Part shown: piece by piece, positions 1 to 6,791 of the stretch
Numbering within the stretch: position 1 is the stretch's first letter
How the letters are laid out: every line of letters begins with the position of its first letter
Translations under genes and position numbers: made by a program
NCBI RefSeq assembly: GCF_052115025.1
Contig: NZ_JBFRFW010000017.1
Span: forward strand, 150,163 to 214,162
Reading direction: 5' to 3'
DNA: 64,000 bases
Source of the DNA: Bradyrhizobium_A sp052115025
Lineage (GTDB): Bacteria; Pseudomonadota; Alphaproteobacteria; Rhizobiales; Xanthobacteraceae
Notes under the pieces: model-generated
What the model saw: only the letters and a program-made list of their open reading frames with translations
Databases searched by the model: none
Told to the model about the DNA's origin: nothing

Positions 1-436
1 CCTCACCCTCATACTGGACGGGATAGAACAGGATCGAGTTCAGCTCCTTGAACACCGGCAGCACCGACTTGCGCGACACCGAGGTCCAGCAGCCGAACAC
101 CACGGCGACCTTGTCCTTGGTGATCAGCTCGCGGGCCTTTTCGGCGAACAACGGCCAGTTGGAGGCCGGATCGACCACCACGGCCTCCAGCTTCTTGCCG
201 AGAACGCCGCCCTTCTTGTTCTGCTCGTCGATCATGAACAGGATGGTGTCTTTCAGCGTGGTCTCGCTGATCGCCATCGTGCCGGACAGCGAATGCAGGA
301 CACCGACCTTGATGGTGTCCTCAGCGGCCTGGGCCGCGCCGAAGGTCGAAAGACCGAGGGCAACGCCCGCGGTCGCCGCCAGAACCTTGCGGCGGCTGAA
401 CGGCCGCCCGAGGGCCGTGGTCAATTGAGTAAACAT
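1..436 (-). CDS. urtA: Urea ABC transporter substrate-binding protein UrtA (N-terminal part; runs off the window)
   Basis: About 145 residues are visible, read from the ATG at 434-436 towards base 1 with no stop, so the gene continues outside the window. The N-terminus carries a twin-arginine-like signal (SRRKVL at residues 14-19, then a hydrophobic stretch ending near AAQAA). The mature start TIKVGVLHSLSGTMAISE and the later FGCWTSVSRKSVLPV and FYPVQYEGE are typical of the UrtA/AmiC/FmdD group of periplasmic binding proteins for urea and short amides. By family knowledge it delivers urea to UrtBCDE for use by urease. A sigma-54-type promoter match lies about 70 bp upstream, which fits nitrogen control. 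A general amide binder is the main alternative. Confidence 0.85.
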   Translation of the reverse strand, partial: MFTQLTTALGRPFSRRKVLAATAGVALGLSTFGAAQAAEDTIKVGVLHSLSGTMAISETTLKDTILFMIDEQNKKGGVLGKKLEAVVVDPASNWPLFAEKARELITKDKVAVVFGCWTSVSRKSVLPVFKELNSILFYPVQYEGE

Positions 437-507
437 GCGGTGTCATCTCCCTGACGCAGACAAAAAACCCTGCTGAACAGCCTCCGGCTGTCTGCATTGA
501 GGGAATC

Positions 508-522
508 GCAAGAAGCATGCCA
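508..522 (-). promoter_or_regulatory. Candidate sigma-54 (RpoN) promoter for urtA
   Basis: On the minus strand the sequence reads TGGCAT-N5-TTGC, with the -24 GG and -12 GC elements correctly spaced (consensus TGGCAC-N5-TTGC). Transcription would begin near 497, leaving about 60 nt before the urtA ATG at 436. I found no clear NtrC dyad in the few hundred bases upstream. The match is seen directly; its use in vivo is inferred. Confidence 0.55.
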
Positions 523-609
523 CCTCGCACACAACGCATATCTATTTGATAAAACTTACATATTTTATACTTTCACGCTCGGGAACCCGGCACGCTGCCT
601 AAATGACAG

Positions 610-653
610 ACACAAAATGTGACTGCCTAATTTGCAGATAGATCATTTTGTGT
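610..653. repeat. 10-bp inverted repeat in the urtA/helicase intergenic region
   Basis: ACACAAAATG (610-619) is matched by the perfect reverse complement CATTTTGTGT (644-653), with a 24-nt spacer. It lies in the 543-bp gap 437-979 between divergent urtA and the helicase gene. It may be a regulator site or an RNA stem. The rest of this gap holds the urtA promoter and the presumed long leader of the helicase; I see no convincing gene in it. Confidence 0.4.
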
Positions 654-979
654 GCAGAAATCGATTGCTGGCTAATTTCTTGGCACAGCCTGCAGGCGAC
701 AGCCCAGCGCAACGGATGCGACACCACAATCCGCCAATCCCCGCAATTCATCTTGAAAGCGCCGCCTTCGTGGCTCATATAACCGCCGCGACCTTGAATC
801 GTATCGTCAGGTCTTGCGGGCTGCGTGTTCGGATCTGTTGTCGTATTGTCTGCAACGGTATCCGGCTTGCCTTTTTCACCTAACCCAACTGACGCCCCAG
901 ACACGCGGGTGTCCCACGATACCCGCCCGCACCAGGCGTTTGGCCTGCTGCGCGCACTGACTCGTAAGAAAGATCCACT

Positions 980-2410
980 TTGACCTCTTTTCAGGATTTC
1001 GGCCTTGCCGATCCCATCGCGCGTGCTCTGAACGAAGAAAACTACGTCACGCCCACGCCCATCCAGGCACAAACCATCCCTCTCGCACTAACCGGCCGTG
1101 ACGTGGTCGGCATCGCCCAGACCGGCACCGGCAAGACCGCCTCCTTCGCGCTGCCGATCCTCCACCGCCTGCTCGAGAGCCGCATCCGTCCGCAGCCCAA
1201 GCACTGCCGCGTCCTGGTGTTGAGTCCGACGCGCGAGCTGTCCGGGCAGATCCTCGACAGCTTCAATGCCTACGGCCGGCACCTGCGCATCTCGGCCGCC
1301 CTCGCCATCGGCGGCGTGCCGATGGGCCGCCAGGTCCGCGCCCTGATGCAGGGCGTCGAGATCCTGGTCGCCACCCCGGGCCGCCTGCTCGACCTCGTCC
1401 AGGGCAACGCCCTGAAGCTCAGCCAGGTCGAATTCCTGGTGCTCGACGAAGCCGACCGCATGCTCGACATGGGCTTCATCAACGACATCCGTAAAATCGT
1501 CGCCAAGCTCCCGATCAAGCGGCAGACGCTGTTCTTCTCGGCCACCATGCCCAAGGACATCGCCGAGCTCGCCGACAGCATGCTGCGCGACCCGGCACGG
1601 GTGGCGGTGACACCGGTGTCCTCGACCGCCGAGCGGATCGCCCAGCGCATCATCCAGCTCGACCATTCTGCCAAACCGGCGGTGCTGGCCGAAATCCTCA
1701 AGCAGGAGCAGATCAACCGGGCGCTGGTGTTCACCCGCACCAAGCATGGCGCCGACAAGGTGGTGAAGGTGCTGGCCAAGGCCGGCATCGCCGCCAACGC
1801 CATCCATGGCAACAAGTCCCAGAACCACCGCGAGCGTGTTCTGGCGGCATTCCGCTCCGGCGAGATCCGCACCCTGGTGGCGACCGACATCGCCGCCCGC
1901 GGCATCGACGTCGATGGCGTCAGCCATGTGGTCAACTTCGACCTGCCGAACGTGCCGGAAACCTACGTCCACCGCATCGGCCGCACGGCCCGGGCCGGCG
2001 CCGAGGGCGTCGCCATCTCGCTGTGCGCCGGCGAGGAGGCCGCCTATCTCCGGGACATCGAGAAGCTGATCCGGGTCAAGCTGCCACGGGAAGACCGCCG
2101 CTCGGCCGGCCAGCAGGAGGCCGCGCCTGAGGGCCGCTCCGGCGGCAGGCCGCAGCAGCCGTCCCGCCCCCATCACGCCGCACAGCACCCCAAGCCGGCG
2201 CGCGGGGATGCCCCGGCGGCTGCCGGCAAGGGCAAGCGCCGCCGGCGCCGTGGCAACGGCAACGGCCTGGCGGGTTCAGGCGGGCAGCCGGCGAACCGCC
2301 ACGAACCGTCGCGGTCGCCTCACAGCAGCCCGGGTGAGGGCATCCAGGGCGTGGCCTTCATGCGCCGCGACAGCAATCGCCCCCAGCGCCAGCCACAGCG
2401 ACAGCACTAA
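980..2410 (+). CDS. rhlE: DEAD-box ATP-dependent RNA helicase, RhlE-like, with basic C-terminal tail
   Basis: A 476-residue cytoplasmic RNA helicase. All core motifs are present: Q motif (FQDFGL, residues 4-9), Walker A AQTGTGKT (46-53), PTREL (83-87), TPGR (132-135), DEAD (156-159), SAT (187-189), ATDIAARGID (301-310) and HRIGRTARAG (331-340). From about residue 375 the protein becomes a low-complexity Arg/Lys/Pro/Gly tail with a KGKRRRRRG run, as in RhlE/CsdA-type helicases that act on structured mRNA or ribosome precursors. The start must be the TTG at 980, because an in-frame stop lies at 965-967 and the Q motif begins at residue 4. It is followed 36 bp later by an IF-1 paralogue and then a cold-shock protein, which suggests a cold or translation-recovery role. 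Confidence 0.93.
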   Translation: MTSFQDFGLADPIARALNEENYVTPTPIQAQTIPLALTGRDVVGIAQTGTGKTASFALPILHRLLESRIRPQPKHCRVLVLSPTRELSGQILDSFNAYGRHLRISAALAIGGVPMGRQVRALMQGVEILVATPGRLLDLVQGNALKLSQVEFLVLDEADRMLDMGFINDIRKIVAKLPIKRQTLFFSATMPKDIAELADSMLRDPARVAVTPVSSTAERIAQRIIQLDHSAKPAVLAEILKQEQINRALVFTRTKHGADKVVKVLAKAGIAANAIHGNKSQNHRERVLAAFRSGEIRTLVATDIAARGIDVDGVSHVVNFDLPNVPETYVHRIGRTARAGAEGVAISLCAGEEAAYLRDIEKLIRVKLPREDRRSAGQQEAAPEGRSGGRPQQPSRPHHAAQHPKPARGDAPAAAGKGKRRRRRGNGNGLAGSGGQPANRHEPSRSPHSSPGEGIQGVAFMRRDSNRPQRQPQRQH

Positions 2411-2446
2411 CCGTCACTTTCAGAACAATCCGATCCGGAGAATTCC

Positions 2447-2728
2447 ATGGCGAAAGAAGAACTGATCCAGTTTGAGGGGCTCGTCACCGAAATCCTTCCC
2501 GACGCCCGCTATCGTGTCCAGCTCGACGCCGGACATGAAATCATTGCCTACACCGCGGGCAAGATGAAGAAAAACCGCATCAAGACCCTGGCCGGGGACC
2601 GCGTCACGATCGAGATGTCGCCCTACGACCTGGAAAAGGGCCGGCTCATTTTCCGCCACAAGGACGAGCGTCCGGCCGGCGGCCCGCCCCGCAGCGGCCC
2701 GCCGCGCGGCCAGTTCCGCCGCCGTTGA
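2447..2728 (+). CDS. infA: Translation initiation factor IF-1, paralogue with an Arg/Gly-rich tail
   Basis: 93 residues. The first 72 or so form a complete IF-1 S1/OB fold (MAKEELIQFEG start, then GHEIIAYTAGKMKKNRIK and LAGDRVTIEMSPYDL), which binds the 30S A site with IF-2 and IF-3. The canonical factor is 72 residues and ends near this point. Here about 20 extra residues follow, rich in Gly, Pro and Arg (GGPPRSGPPRGQFRRR). It starts 36 bp after the helicase stop and may share its transcript. A strong terminator follows at 2756-2786. The housekeeping infA probably lies elsewhere, so this looks like an accessory, possibly cold-related copy; that part is inference. Confidence 0.9.
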   Translation: MAKEELIQFEGLVTEILPDARYRVQLDAGHEIIAYTAGKMKKNRIKTLAGDRVTIEMSPYDLEKGRLIFRHKDERPAGGPPRSGPPRGQFRRR

Positions 2729-2755
2729 CGCTAGCGCGCAACTGAAGCACATTCC

Positions 2756-2786
2756 GGGTCCCTGCACGTTCCGCGTGCAGGGACCC
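2756..2786 (+). terminator. Hairpin terminator after infA
   Basis: A perfect 13-bp stem (GGGTCCCTGCACG with its complement) closes a 5-nt loop, followed by a weakly T-containing GCTATATTT. It separates the helicase-infA unit from cspA. Confidence 0.75.
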
Positions 2787-3018
2787 GCTATATTTAAGGC
2801 ACTTTGGCAACTTGCAAAAAAATCCCGCACGTCAGGATTGTTTGAAAACCCGTTTTCCCTTATGACTGGGAGTATCGATTTTCGGCTGGACGACATTAGC
2901 TATCCACCGGTACAGCCGGGTAACGCTGACGACCCTTCCAAAATTCGATCATAAACGGCTCGTGTTGCCTCGTGTAACGATGAGCACTGACTACACTATC
3001 TGAGAAGGGACTACCCCC

Positions 3019-3231
3019 GTGAGCATGGGCACTGTTAAGTGGTTTAACGCGACCAAAGGTTATGGTTTCATTCAGCCGGACGACGGCGGCAACGATGTGT
3101 TCGTTCACATCAGCGCTGTCGAGCGCGCCGGTCTCGGCACTCTCCGCGAAGGCCAGAAGATCAGCTACGAGATCGTCGCTGATCGCCGTTCCGGCAAGTC
3201 GTCGGCCGACAATCTTCGCTCGGCAGGCTGA
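3019..3231 (+). CDS. CspA-family cold-shock protein
   Basis: 70 residues forming a single cold-shock domain that binds single-stranded RNA and DNA. RNP1 (KGYGFI, residues 13-18) and RNP2 (DVFVHIS, 26-32) are intact, and GTVKWFN opens the fold. The GTG at 3019 is preferred because GAGAAGGGA at 3002-3010 is well spaced for it; the ATG at 3025 would give 68 residues. About 230 nt of untranslated sequence separate it from the previous terminator. It contains an imperfect stem around 2960-2990 and could be a structured temperature-sensing leader, as known for cspA mRNAs. A hairpin terminator follows at once, so it is probably monocistronic. Confidence 0.95.
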   Translation: MSMGTVKWFNATKGYGFIQPDDGGNDVFVHISAVERAGLGTLREGQKISYEIVADRRSGKSSADNLRSAG

Positions 3232-3275
3232 TCATCTCGTCGCGCGCGTAAGCCGCAGACGCCAAATCGATCGGG

Positions 3276-3302
3276 AAAGGCCGCGCCTCTGGCGCGGCCT
3301 TT
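3276..3302 (+). terminator. Rho-independent terminator after the cold-shock gene
   Basis: The 12-bp perfect stem AAAGGCCGCGCC / GGCGCGGCCTTT with a TCT loop continues into TTTCTCGTTTT. It ends cspA transcription and may also serve the convergent pilin-like gene ending at 3344. Confidence 0.85.
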
Positions 3303-3343
3303 CTCGTTTTGAAAACATAAATGAGAGAAGACAGCCAAAGGCC

Positions 3344-3928
3344 CTAGCACGCCTGCGAATCCAGCAGCACGCATGCCGACTGCCGCGGCCGCGCGTAGAA
3401 CTGATCTTTCAGCGAGAAGGCCGACTTGAAGACATAGCTGGTAAACGGCTGGTAGGTGTAGGACACCTCGCTCCAGATCAGGTAGGTCACCTGACCGGTC
3501 GTGACCAGTCCGGGGGGCACCGTCACTGTTTGATTCTGCGGACGTCCCGTACCGGTGGTTGACTTGCTCCACTGGACGATTGTCTTGGCTGGCGTCGTCG
3601 TTCCATCAATTTTGATCTGGGACACGGTCTGCACCGGCGCTCCGCTGAACGGCATCATCACGTAGCTCGCAGCCGTGAACGAGTTCGTAACATCCGAACT
3701 CTTCACCTGCGTGGCCTGCGCGATCAGGTCCGAGATTGTTCGCGCCGTGATCGTCACCTTGCGATCGGCAGCGATGCCGTTGCACAGATCATAGGTGCCG
3801 AGAAACACCAGCAGCATGAACGGCAGGATGATGGCGAATTCGACAGCCGACCCGCCACGCATCTCCGCACGAAAGCGCCTTAGCAAAACACGCCCCCCGG
3901 CCGACGACATCACCTTTTTGTGCTGCAT
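3344..3928 (-). CDS. TadE-like minor pseudopilin of the Flp/Tad system
   Basis: 194 residues from the ATG at 3928, which lies 4 nt after the upstream stop. An ATG at 3961 would add 11 residues and overlap the previous gene. The N-terminus has the TadE signature: a short basic segment, then GGSAVEFAIILPFML and a single membrane helix to about residue 48. The remainder is a secreted, Thr/Ser-rich domain with a closing Cys pair (ACVLLDSQAC). Family knowledge: TadE/TadF pseudopilins are processed by the CpaA/TadV peptidase and prime or cap Flp fibres. The partner TadE-like gene is directly upstream. The exact TadE versus TadF assignment is not possible by eye. Confidence 0.8.
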   Translation of the reverse strand: MQHKKVMSSAGGRVLLRRFRAEMRGGSAVEFAIILPFMLLVFLGTYDLCNGIAADRKVTITARTISDLIAQATQVKSSDVTNSFTAASYVMMPFSGAPVQTVSQIKIDGTTTPAKTIVQWSKSTTGTGRPQNQTVTVPPGLVTTGQVTYLIWSEVSYTYQPFTSYVFKSAFSLKDQFYARPRQSACVLLDSQAC

Positions 3929-3932
3929 GGCT

Positions 3933-4514
3933 CTAACACGGCGTTGAGGAGCCCTGGCCATACGGCTCGTTGCGGAACGCGGCCGAGGACTGCAGCAGGT
4001 ACTGTCCGCCGGTCATGTTGGCGATGTTGAAGCCGAGGCCTGTGACAAAAAGCTGCCACGGATAGAACGCCCTGACCACCACCACCGACGACGGCGACCC
4101 CATGTCGAACTGGAAATCGGTGCGCAGATTGCCGGAGCCGTCGATCGGGCTCTGCGGCTGAACGACCGTCGAAAAGCACGAGTAGCTGCGGATATCGAGC
4201 GCCAGCTTGTTCTGGCAATCGAACATGATCGCGAGACGGTTGCAGACCTGCGTCTTGAACTGGGCCTGCGTATAGCCGCCGTTCGGCGCGGTCTGGGCCT
4301 GCCCCGTCATGATCAGGCGCGCCGAATCCTGCGTCGCGGTCTCCAGCATCTGGCCCGCAAAGAACACCAGCGCGATCTCGATGATCGCGAACAGCAGCGC
4401 GAGAAACCAGGGCGCGATCAGCGCGAACTCGACCGCGGCCGACGCGTGGCGATTGCGTGCGAACCGGCGGATCACGGCGTGGATGGTTGATTTGGACAGG
4501 CGTGACGGCAGCAT
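3933..4514 (-). CDS. TadE-family minor pseudopilin
   Basis: 193 residues. The signature SAAVEFALIAPWFLALLF (residues 25-42) continues into a membrane helix to about residue 54, followed by GQMLETATQDSARLI, the conserved TadE continuation. The C-terminal two thirds are extracytoplasmic, with four Cys that could form disulphides. It is likely cotranscribed with the next TadE-like gene, only 4 nt away. A full CtrA-type box lies about 100 bp upstream (4611-4625), suggesting cell-cycle control together with the rest of the pilus locus. Confidence 0.85.
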   Translation of the reverse strand: MLPSRLSKSTIHAVIRRFARNRHASAAVEFALIAPWFLALLFAIIEIALVFFAGQMLETATQDSARLIMTGQAQTAPNGGYTQAQFKTQVCNRLAIMFDCQNKLALDIRSYSCFSTVVQPQSPIDGSGNLRTDFQFDMGSPSSVVVVRAFYPWQLFVTGLGFNIANMTGGQYLLQSSAAFRNEPYGQGSSTPC

Positions 4515-4610
4515 GAAGCCAGTCTCGAAGGCAGCAAGTAGCTACCTCCTCTATAGCGAACACTCATTGTTGAAAGCTTGCGTCCGATCGGGACAATCCG
4601 GCAGGGGACA

Positions 4611-4625
4611 TTAACCGACCATTAA
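4611..4625 (-). promoter_or_regulatory. Candidate CtrA binding site upstream of the TadE pair
   Basis: The sequence is TTAA-N7-TTAA, followed by CC, an exact match to the CtrA full-site consensus. It lies 97 bp upstream of the TadE start at 4514 and just past the end of the CpaC-N-domain gene. CtrA control of Flp pilus genes is established in Caulobacter; its use here is inferred. Confidence 0.5.
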
Positions 4626-4661
4626 CCAGTCGTTCCCAGCCGGAAACCCTCTGCTGCGCAT

Positions 4662-5186
4662 TCAATTCTTCGGAGCACCAGATGAGGTGTTGGCTGCAGC
4701 CGCCGTCGCGTTACCGGTCGCCTGGTTGCTGAGGGTGCCGGCCTGCTCGAGGGTCGACGTGAAGTAGGTCGCGCCATCCCCGAGCGTGATGCGGCGCTGG
4801 CAGATCGGCGTGCAACTATAGGACTCGCGATCGACGCCGCGGTAGACGGTCACGAGGTTCTCAGTGGGGCCCTGAACCTGAATCACCCGGTCGAGTAGCA
4901 CGGTCCCGTCGCGGTCCAGCGCGATGAAGTTGGTTGCCCCATACCCTTTTCCGGTCACCACCATCATGCCGCCGGCCTGAAGGGTGACGTCCGCAATCAG
5001 AGGATTGCCGACGACCAGGGTCGCCACGCGCTCCGGCAACTTGACCAGCTTTGCTTGATCCACCACCACATCGATCTGGTCGCCCGCGTTGCGCGCCAAT
5101 GCCGCGTGCTGGAACAGCACCAGGCTGACGGCGACCAATGACGATCTGGCAAGAGTGCGCGCACGGCGCAAAGACTTCGTCGACAT
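4662..5186 (-). CDS. Secreted pilus-assembly protein with only the CpaC/RcpA N-terminal domain
   Basis: 174 residues with a signal peptide (hydrophobic to about residue 31, LARNA). Residues 36-115 match the N-terminal domain of Flp secretins: VVDQAKLVKLPERVATLVVGNP, split here as VVDQAKLVKLPE then VATLVVGNPLIADV, and GKGYGATNFIALD. The same pattern occurs in the CpaC of this locus (VVDLPRDVKDVLVADPKIANAV). No secretin pore domain follows; the tail is about 60 residues with a Cys pair (CTPIC) and an Ala/Thr-rich end. It probably acts in the periplasm with the CpaC channel. It is divergent from flp. Its function is inferred from this domain only. Confidence 0.75.
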   Translation of the reverse strand: MSTKSLRRARTLARSSLVAVSLVLFQHAALARNAGDQIDVVVDQAKLVKLPERVATLVVGNPLIADVTLQAGGMMVVTGKGYGATNFIALDRDGTVLLDRVIQVQGPTENLVTVYRGVDRESYSCTPICQRRITLGDGATYFTSTLEQAGTLSNQATGNATAAAANTSSGAPKN

Positions 5187-5406
5187 ACTCTACTCCGGGA
5201 CCTTTACATGCCGGCATAAGCGATACGCAGCGGCGCCGGCGCCCGTCATGGCAAATGTGGCGTTAATTGATGAATGAACTGCAAACAATACTGTGCGACA
5301 CGCGGCCGCGTCATATCGCATGGCAGCCACATAACCCGCACACCGCTCATCAACGAAAACAGAATCAACGCCTTGCAGTTCATGCTCCGCGATGCTCGTG
5401 CAATCA

Positions 5407-5421
5407 TTAAGCCGTCGTTTA
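5407..5421 (+). promoter_or_regulatory. Near-match CtrA box upstream of flp
   Basis: TTAA-N7-TTTA, one mismatch from the CtrA consensus, lies about 160 bp before the flp ATG in the 393-bp divergent gap 5187-5579. Further TTAA half-sites lie at 5263-5266 and 5467-5470. I see no gene in this gap; its short plus-strand open frames lack start signals and family features. Confidence 0.35.
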
Positions 5422-5579
5422 CCGTCGCGAAGAACTGCCTATTGTACCGCTGTTTCTTCAGTTGAATTAACTACGCCGCAATTACTGCCCCATAAGGTGA
5501 CGCCATGGTCGCGGCAAGCCCTCGCGCTGCTCACACCAAGATCGGTTTTTGACAGCCACATGCATACATGGAGCTATCT

Positions 5580-5756
5580 ATGAAGAATCTCATTGCTCGT
5601 TTCGTCAAGGACGAGTCCGGCGCGACCGCGATCGAATACGGTCTGATCGCTGCCGGCATCTCTCTCGCGATCATCGCGGCGGTGAACACGCTCGGCACCA
5701 ACCTGAGCGGCAAGTTCAGCACCATCGCAAGCAGCATCGGCGCGTCCGGCAGCTAA
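5580..5756 (+). CDS. flp: Flp/Fap-type major pilin subunit
   Basis: 58 residues from the ATG at 5580, which has GGAG at 5570-5573 with ideal spacing; an in-frame ATG at 5568 is less likely. The prepilin has a short basic leader (MKNLIARFVKDESG) cut after Gly14 by the CpaA/TadV peptidase. Mature residues ATAIEYGLIAAGIS carry Glu at +5 and the adjacent Tyr, both hallmarks of Flp pilins. The hydrophobic helix extends to about residue 37 and the tail is Ser-rich. It polymerises into the Flp pilus for surface attachment. A terminator follows, giving the short abundant monocistronic message expected of a major pilin. Confidence 0.96.
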   Translation: MKNLIARFVKDESGATAIEYGLIAAGISLAIIAAVNTLGTNLSGKFSTIASSIGASGS

Positions 5757-5785
5757 GACGGACGGGCGCTTTTCGAGCGTGCCAC

Positions 5786-5816
5786 AAAAGGGCTCCGGGC
5801 ATCCCCGGAGCCTTTT
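5786..5816 (+). terminator. Terminator after flp
   Basis: The GC stem GCTCCGGG / CCCGGAGC (5792-5799 / 5804-5811) with a CATC loop is flanked by AAAAGG and CCTTTT, which extend the stem around one bulge and supply the T run. Confidence 0.85.
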
Positions 5817-5891
5817 CTGTTCATCAACTGCACGTGTCTGTTCAACCGCGTTTGGCCGGCCGCGAGCAGGCCCCGGCTTATCGGCAAGGCG

Positions 5892-6029
5892 ATGCGCCCT
5901 CAGGATCAGTCTCGCAGCATCATCACGCCACACCGCGATGCCGGCAACGATGCGGCCATGATCGTCTGCATGGCGCTGGTGCTGGCGCTGATCGCATTGG
6001 CATGGCGGATTGCCGGCGTGCTCGTCTGA
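5892..6029 (+). CDS. Possible 45-residue single-helix membrane protein
   Basis: The open frame runs ATG 5892 to TGA 6029: a polar first half (MRPQDQSRSIITPHRDAGND) then one hydrophobic helix (AAMIVCMALVLALIALAW) and a short end. It fills most of the otherwise empty 5817-6140 gap between flp and cpaA, on the same strand. The ribosome site is weak (AAGG only 2 nt from the ATG). I do not recognise a family. It could be chance coding in GC-rich DNA; codon bias and conservation would decide. Confidence 0.3.
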   Translation: MRPQDQSRSIITPHRDAGNDAAMIVCMALVLALIALAWRIAGVLV

Positions 6030-6140
6030 TTTCCGTCGCCGAACCACGTCACGCCCGCGTCGTACCCGCGCGTTTTGCGATTGTTCACATATCCGGCCTA
6101 AGGTGGCCCGCGACCGCTCAATCTCCAGATGTGAACCGGC

Positions 6141-6665
6141 ATGATCCTCGACCTCGCACGGCTGTGTTTCTTTCCCGCCCTGATGGCATTCGCCGCCGCG
6201 AGCGACCTGCTGACCATGACGATCTCGAACCGGGTTTCTGTGCTGCTGATCGCCGGATTCGCGATCCTCGCGGCCTGGGGCGGCATGTCCGGCCACGATC
6301 TGCTGATGCATGGCGCGGCGGGACTGACGGTGTTGGCCGCCGGCTTCGCCTGCTTCGCCATGGGCTGGATCGGCGGCGGCGATGCCAAGGTCGCATCCGC
6401 AGCCGCGCTCTGGCTCGGCTTTTCACACCTGCTTAACTATCTGCTCTACGCTTCGCTGTTCGGTGGCGCGCTCACGTTGCTGCTGCTGCAGTTCCGGCAA
6501 TGGCCGCTGCCGCACGCTCTCGGCTCGCAGGCCTGGTTGCTGCGGCTTCACGGCAAGGACGCCGACATCCCCTACGGCATCGCCCTTGCCCTGGGGGCGC
6601 TGGTGATCTACCCGGAAACATCCTGGGTTGCGGCTGTCGACCTCAGCCGCTTCGTGCTGCCCTGA
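6141..6665 (+). CDS. cpaA: Prepilin peptidase CpaA/TadV (family A24)
   Basis: 174 residues, an integral membrane aspartyl protease with about five or six helices and no N-terminal methylase domain, as usual for CpaA. The two catalytic aspartates are visible: Asp22 in AASDLLTMTISN and Asp81 in the GGGDAK motif (78-83). It cleaves Flp pilin and TadE-like pseudopilins after the glycine of their leaders. It is followed by a 126-bp gap with CtrA-like boxes before cpaB, so cpaA may be transcribed apart from the main operon. Confidence 0.93.
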   Translation: MILDLARLCFFPALMAFAAASDLLTMTISNRVSVLLIAGFAILAAWGGMSGHDLLMHGAAGLTVLAAGFACFAMGWIGGGDAKVASAAALWLGFSHLLNYLLYASLFGGALTLLLLQFRQWPLPHALGSQAWLLRLHGKDADIPYGIALALGALVIYPETSWVAAVDLSRFVLP

Positions 6666-6685
6666 CGGGGTCAGGCAACACCTCG

Positions 6686-6731
6686 TTAACGTGATTTAGA
6701 TACGCCTCATTAACCATGCTTTGACCTTTAA
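6686..6731 (+). promoter_or_regulatory. Cluster of CtrA-like boxes upstream of cpaB
   Basis: Three TTAA motifs (6686, 6710, 6728) lie in 46 bp. Two have an N7-spaced partner with mismatches: TTAA-N7-TTGA at 6710-6724, within TTAACCATG, and TTAA-N7-TAGA at 6686-6700. They lie 60-110 bp upstream of the cpaB start. Confidence 0.4.
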
Positions 6732-6791
6732 CTGGTCAAATCCCGGGACAGCGATCGGAAGGTCGCGTGTGTCTTGCGGGAAGTGAAGCGT

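Noticed and set aside
665..700. Second sigma-54-like site around TTGGCACAGCCTGCAG
   Set aside because: The GG-GC spacing is two bases too short for RpoN.
632..883. 83-codon open frame in the urtA-helicase gap
   Set aside because: No ribosome site, no recognisable family and mixed composition; more likely helicase leader DNA.
5274..5583. Two 63-codon open frames upstream of flp
   Set aside because: They overlap each other and the promoter region, lack ribosome sites and encode nothing recognisable.
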